Positions 8,391 to 9,016 of a stretch of DNA of 9,016 nt are shown here, piece by piece. The translations under genes were made by a program, and so were the position numbers. Source of the stretch: Desulfuromonadaceae bacterium GWB2_53_15. Lineage in GTDB: Bacteria > Desulfobacterota > Desulfuromonadia > Geobacterales > Pseudopelobacteraceae. The stretch lies in contig MHXL01000083.1 of NCBI GenBank assembly GCA_001824455.1, positions 1 to 9,016 on the forward strand. The letters run 5' to 3'. The first letter of the stretch is position 1, and every line of letters starts with the position of its first letter. The notes under the pieces were generated by a model, which was not told the origin of the DNA, searched no databases, and saw only the letters and a program-made list of their open reading frames with translations.

Positions 8391-9016
8391 ATGAACATTG
8401 CCGTAATCGACAAACTCCTGCTGCATTTCTTCCATGAGTTGCAGAACTATTTTCTGCTGGCCGGGCGTACGTTCGTGCGTATGCTCCGGCGACCCTTCTA
8501 TTACCGCGAATTCGCCATCCAGTTTGACAAGCTCGGTTTTTCCTCCCTGTTTATCTGTATCCTGACCGGACTGTTCACCGGCATGGTCATGGCGCTGCAG
8601 GCCCTGATCCAGCTCAAGCCCTTTGCCGCCACCAGCTATGTGGGCGGCATGGTGGCGGTGACCATGATCAAGGAACTGGGGCCGGTGCTTGCCTCGCTGA
8701 TGGTGGCCGGCCGGGTCGGTTCGGCTATCACGGCTGAACTGGGCACCATGGTGGTCACCGAACAGGTGGACGCCATGCGGGTGGAGGGGACCGACATCGT
8801 TCAGCGCCTGGTGGCGCCGCGAGTGAAGGCCATGCTGCTGGCCATGCCGCTGTTGACGATCGTGGCCGATGCAATCTCCCTTCTGGGGGGCTATATTATC
8901 GCCTCGACCTACAGCATCAACCCCACCATGTACATCAAGGGCATACCCCAATTCATGGTCTTCCAGGATCTGATTGAGGGTCTGGTCAAACCGACTATTT
9001 TCGGCCTGATCATCAC
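8391..9016 (+). CDS. mlaE: MlaE-family lipid ABC transporter permease (partial, C-terminus off the right edge)
   Basis: The frame is open from the ATG at 8391 to the end of the window: 208 codons of a family length near 255-260. It matches the MlaE/YrbE permease family (PF02405): IKELGPVLASLMVAGRVGSAITAELGTMVVTEQVDAM, with ELGP at 95-98, AGRVGS at 106-111 and AELGTM at 115-120, is the family signature. An amphipathic N-terminus precedes membrane helices at about 50-75, 98-113 and 160-180. MlaE is the inner-membrane permease that works with the ATPase MlaF and substrate-binding MlaD to move phospholipids between the inner and outer membranes; those genes would be expected just downstream. An in-frame stop at 8364-8366 and no other ATG in between fix this start. 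The ribosome binding site is weak (GGG at 8383-8385). Confidence 0.93.
   Translation, partial: MNIAVIDKLLLHFFHELQNYFLLAGRTFVRMLRRPFYYREFAIQFDKLGFSSLFICILTGLFTGMVMALQALIQLKPFAATSYVGGMVAVTMIKELGPVLASLMVAGRVGSAITAELGTMVVTEQVDAMRVEGTDIVQRLVAPRVKAMLLAMPLLTIVADAISLLGGYIIASTYSINPTMYIKGIPQFMVFQDLIEGLVKPTIFGLII

Noticed and set aside
8339..8437. 32-codon frame starting ATG inside the stop of the GT-C-like gene (ATGA overlap) and running into mlaE
   Set aside because: The overlap arrangement is suggestive, but there is no ribosome binding site, no recognisable sequence, and it overlaps the mlaE start.
8373..8951. 192-codon open frame on the minus strand opposite mlaE
   Set aside because: The plus-strand frame has the full MlaE signature; the minus frame is His- and Gln-rich antisense.

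Overview
The window reads as chromosomal DNA of a Gram-negative, GC-rich bacterium. A desulfuromonad/Geobacter-like deltaproteobacterium is the best guess, from the character of the Lon, MlaE and YbjT-like proteins; this is inference and no database search was possible. The left third and the extreme right are GC-rich housekeeping DNA. The stretch from about 5000 to 8390 is clearly poorer in GC: single 60-base lines counted by hand give 68% in lon (line 4261) and mlaE (line 8701), against 50%, 42% and 40% at lines 5401, 7201 and 8041.

Layout. On the minus strand, a YbjT-like atypical short-chain dehydrogenase (1302 to 367) is followed 28 bases later by the start of elbB (338 to beyond the left edge), so the two probably form an operon. 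A 118-base divergent intergenic region separates them from a plus-strand pair: a DUF985/Cupin_5 cupin (1421-1942) and, 4 bases on, an unrecognised 193-residue protein (1947-2528). After a 118-base gap comes lon (2647-4962), a complete 771-residue LonA protease with all catalytic residues at E. coli-like positions.

Next is a tightly coupled three-gene cassette: a zinc-ribbon SAM-dependent methyltransferase (5002-5862), a GtrB/ArnC-type membrane-anchored family 2 glycosyltransferase (5855-6814) and a 518-residue polytopic membrane protein with GT-C-like features (6786-8342). The genes overlap by 8 and 29 bases. The window ends in mlaE (8391 to beyond the right edge), the permease of an Mla-type lipid ABC transporter.

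How they may work together. The cassette has the logic of a Gtr-type surface-glycan modification system. A GtrB-like enzyme would charge undecaprenyl phosphate with a sugar on the cytoplasmic face, and a GT-C enzyme would transfer that sugar to a glycan or other acceptor on the periplasmic face. The methyltransferase may modify the sugar or an associated substrate. No GtrA-type flippase is present, and the GT-C-like protein is of a kind I cannot assign to a named family. This cassette, its low GC and its placement between lon and mlaE are the most interesting features here. A perfect 12-bp hairpin followed directly by a second hairpin, early in the glycosyltransferase gene, is the most striking nucleotide-level structure.
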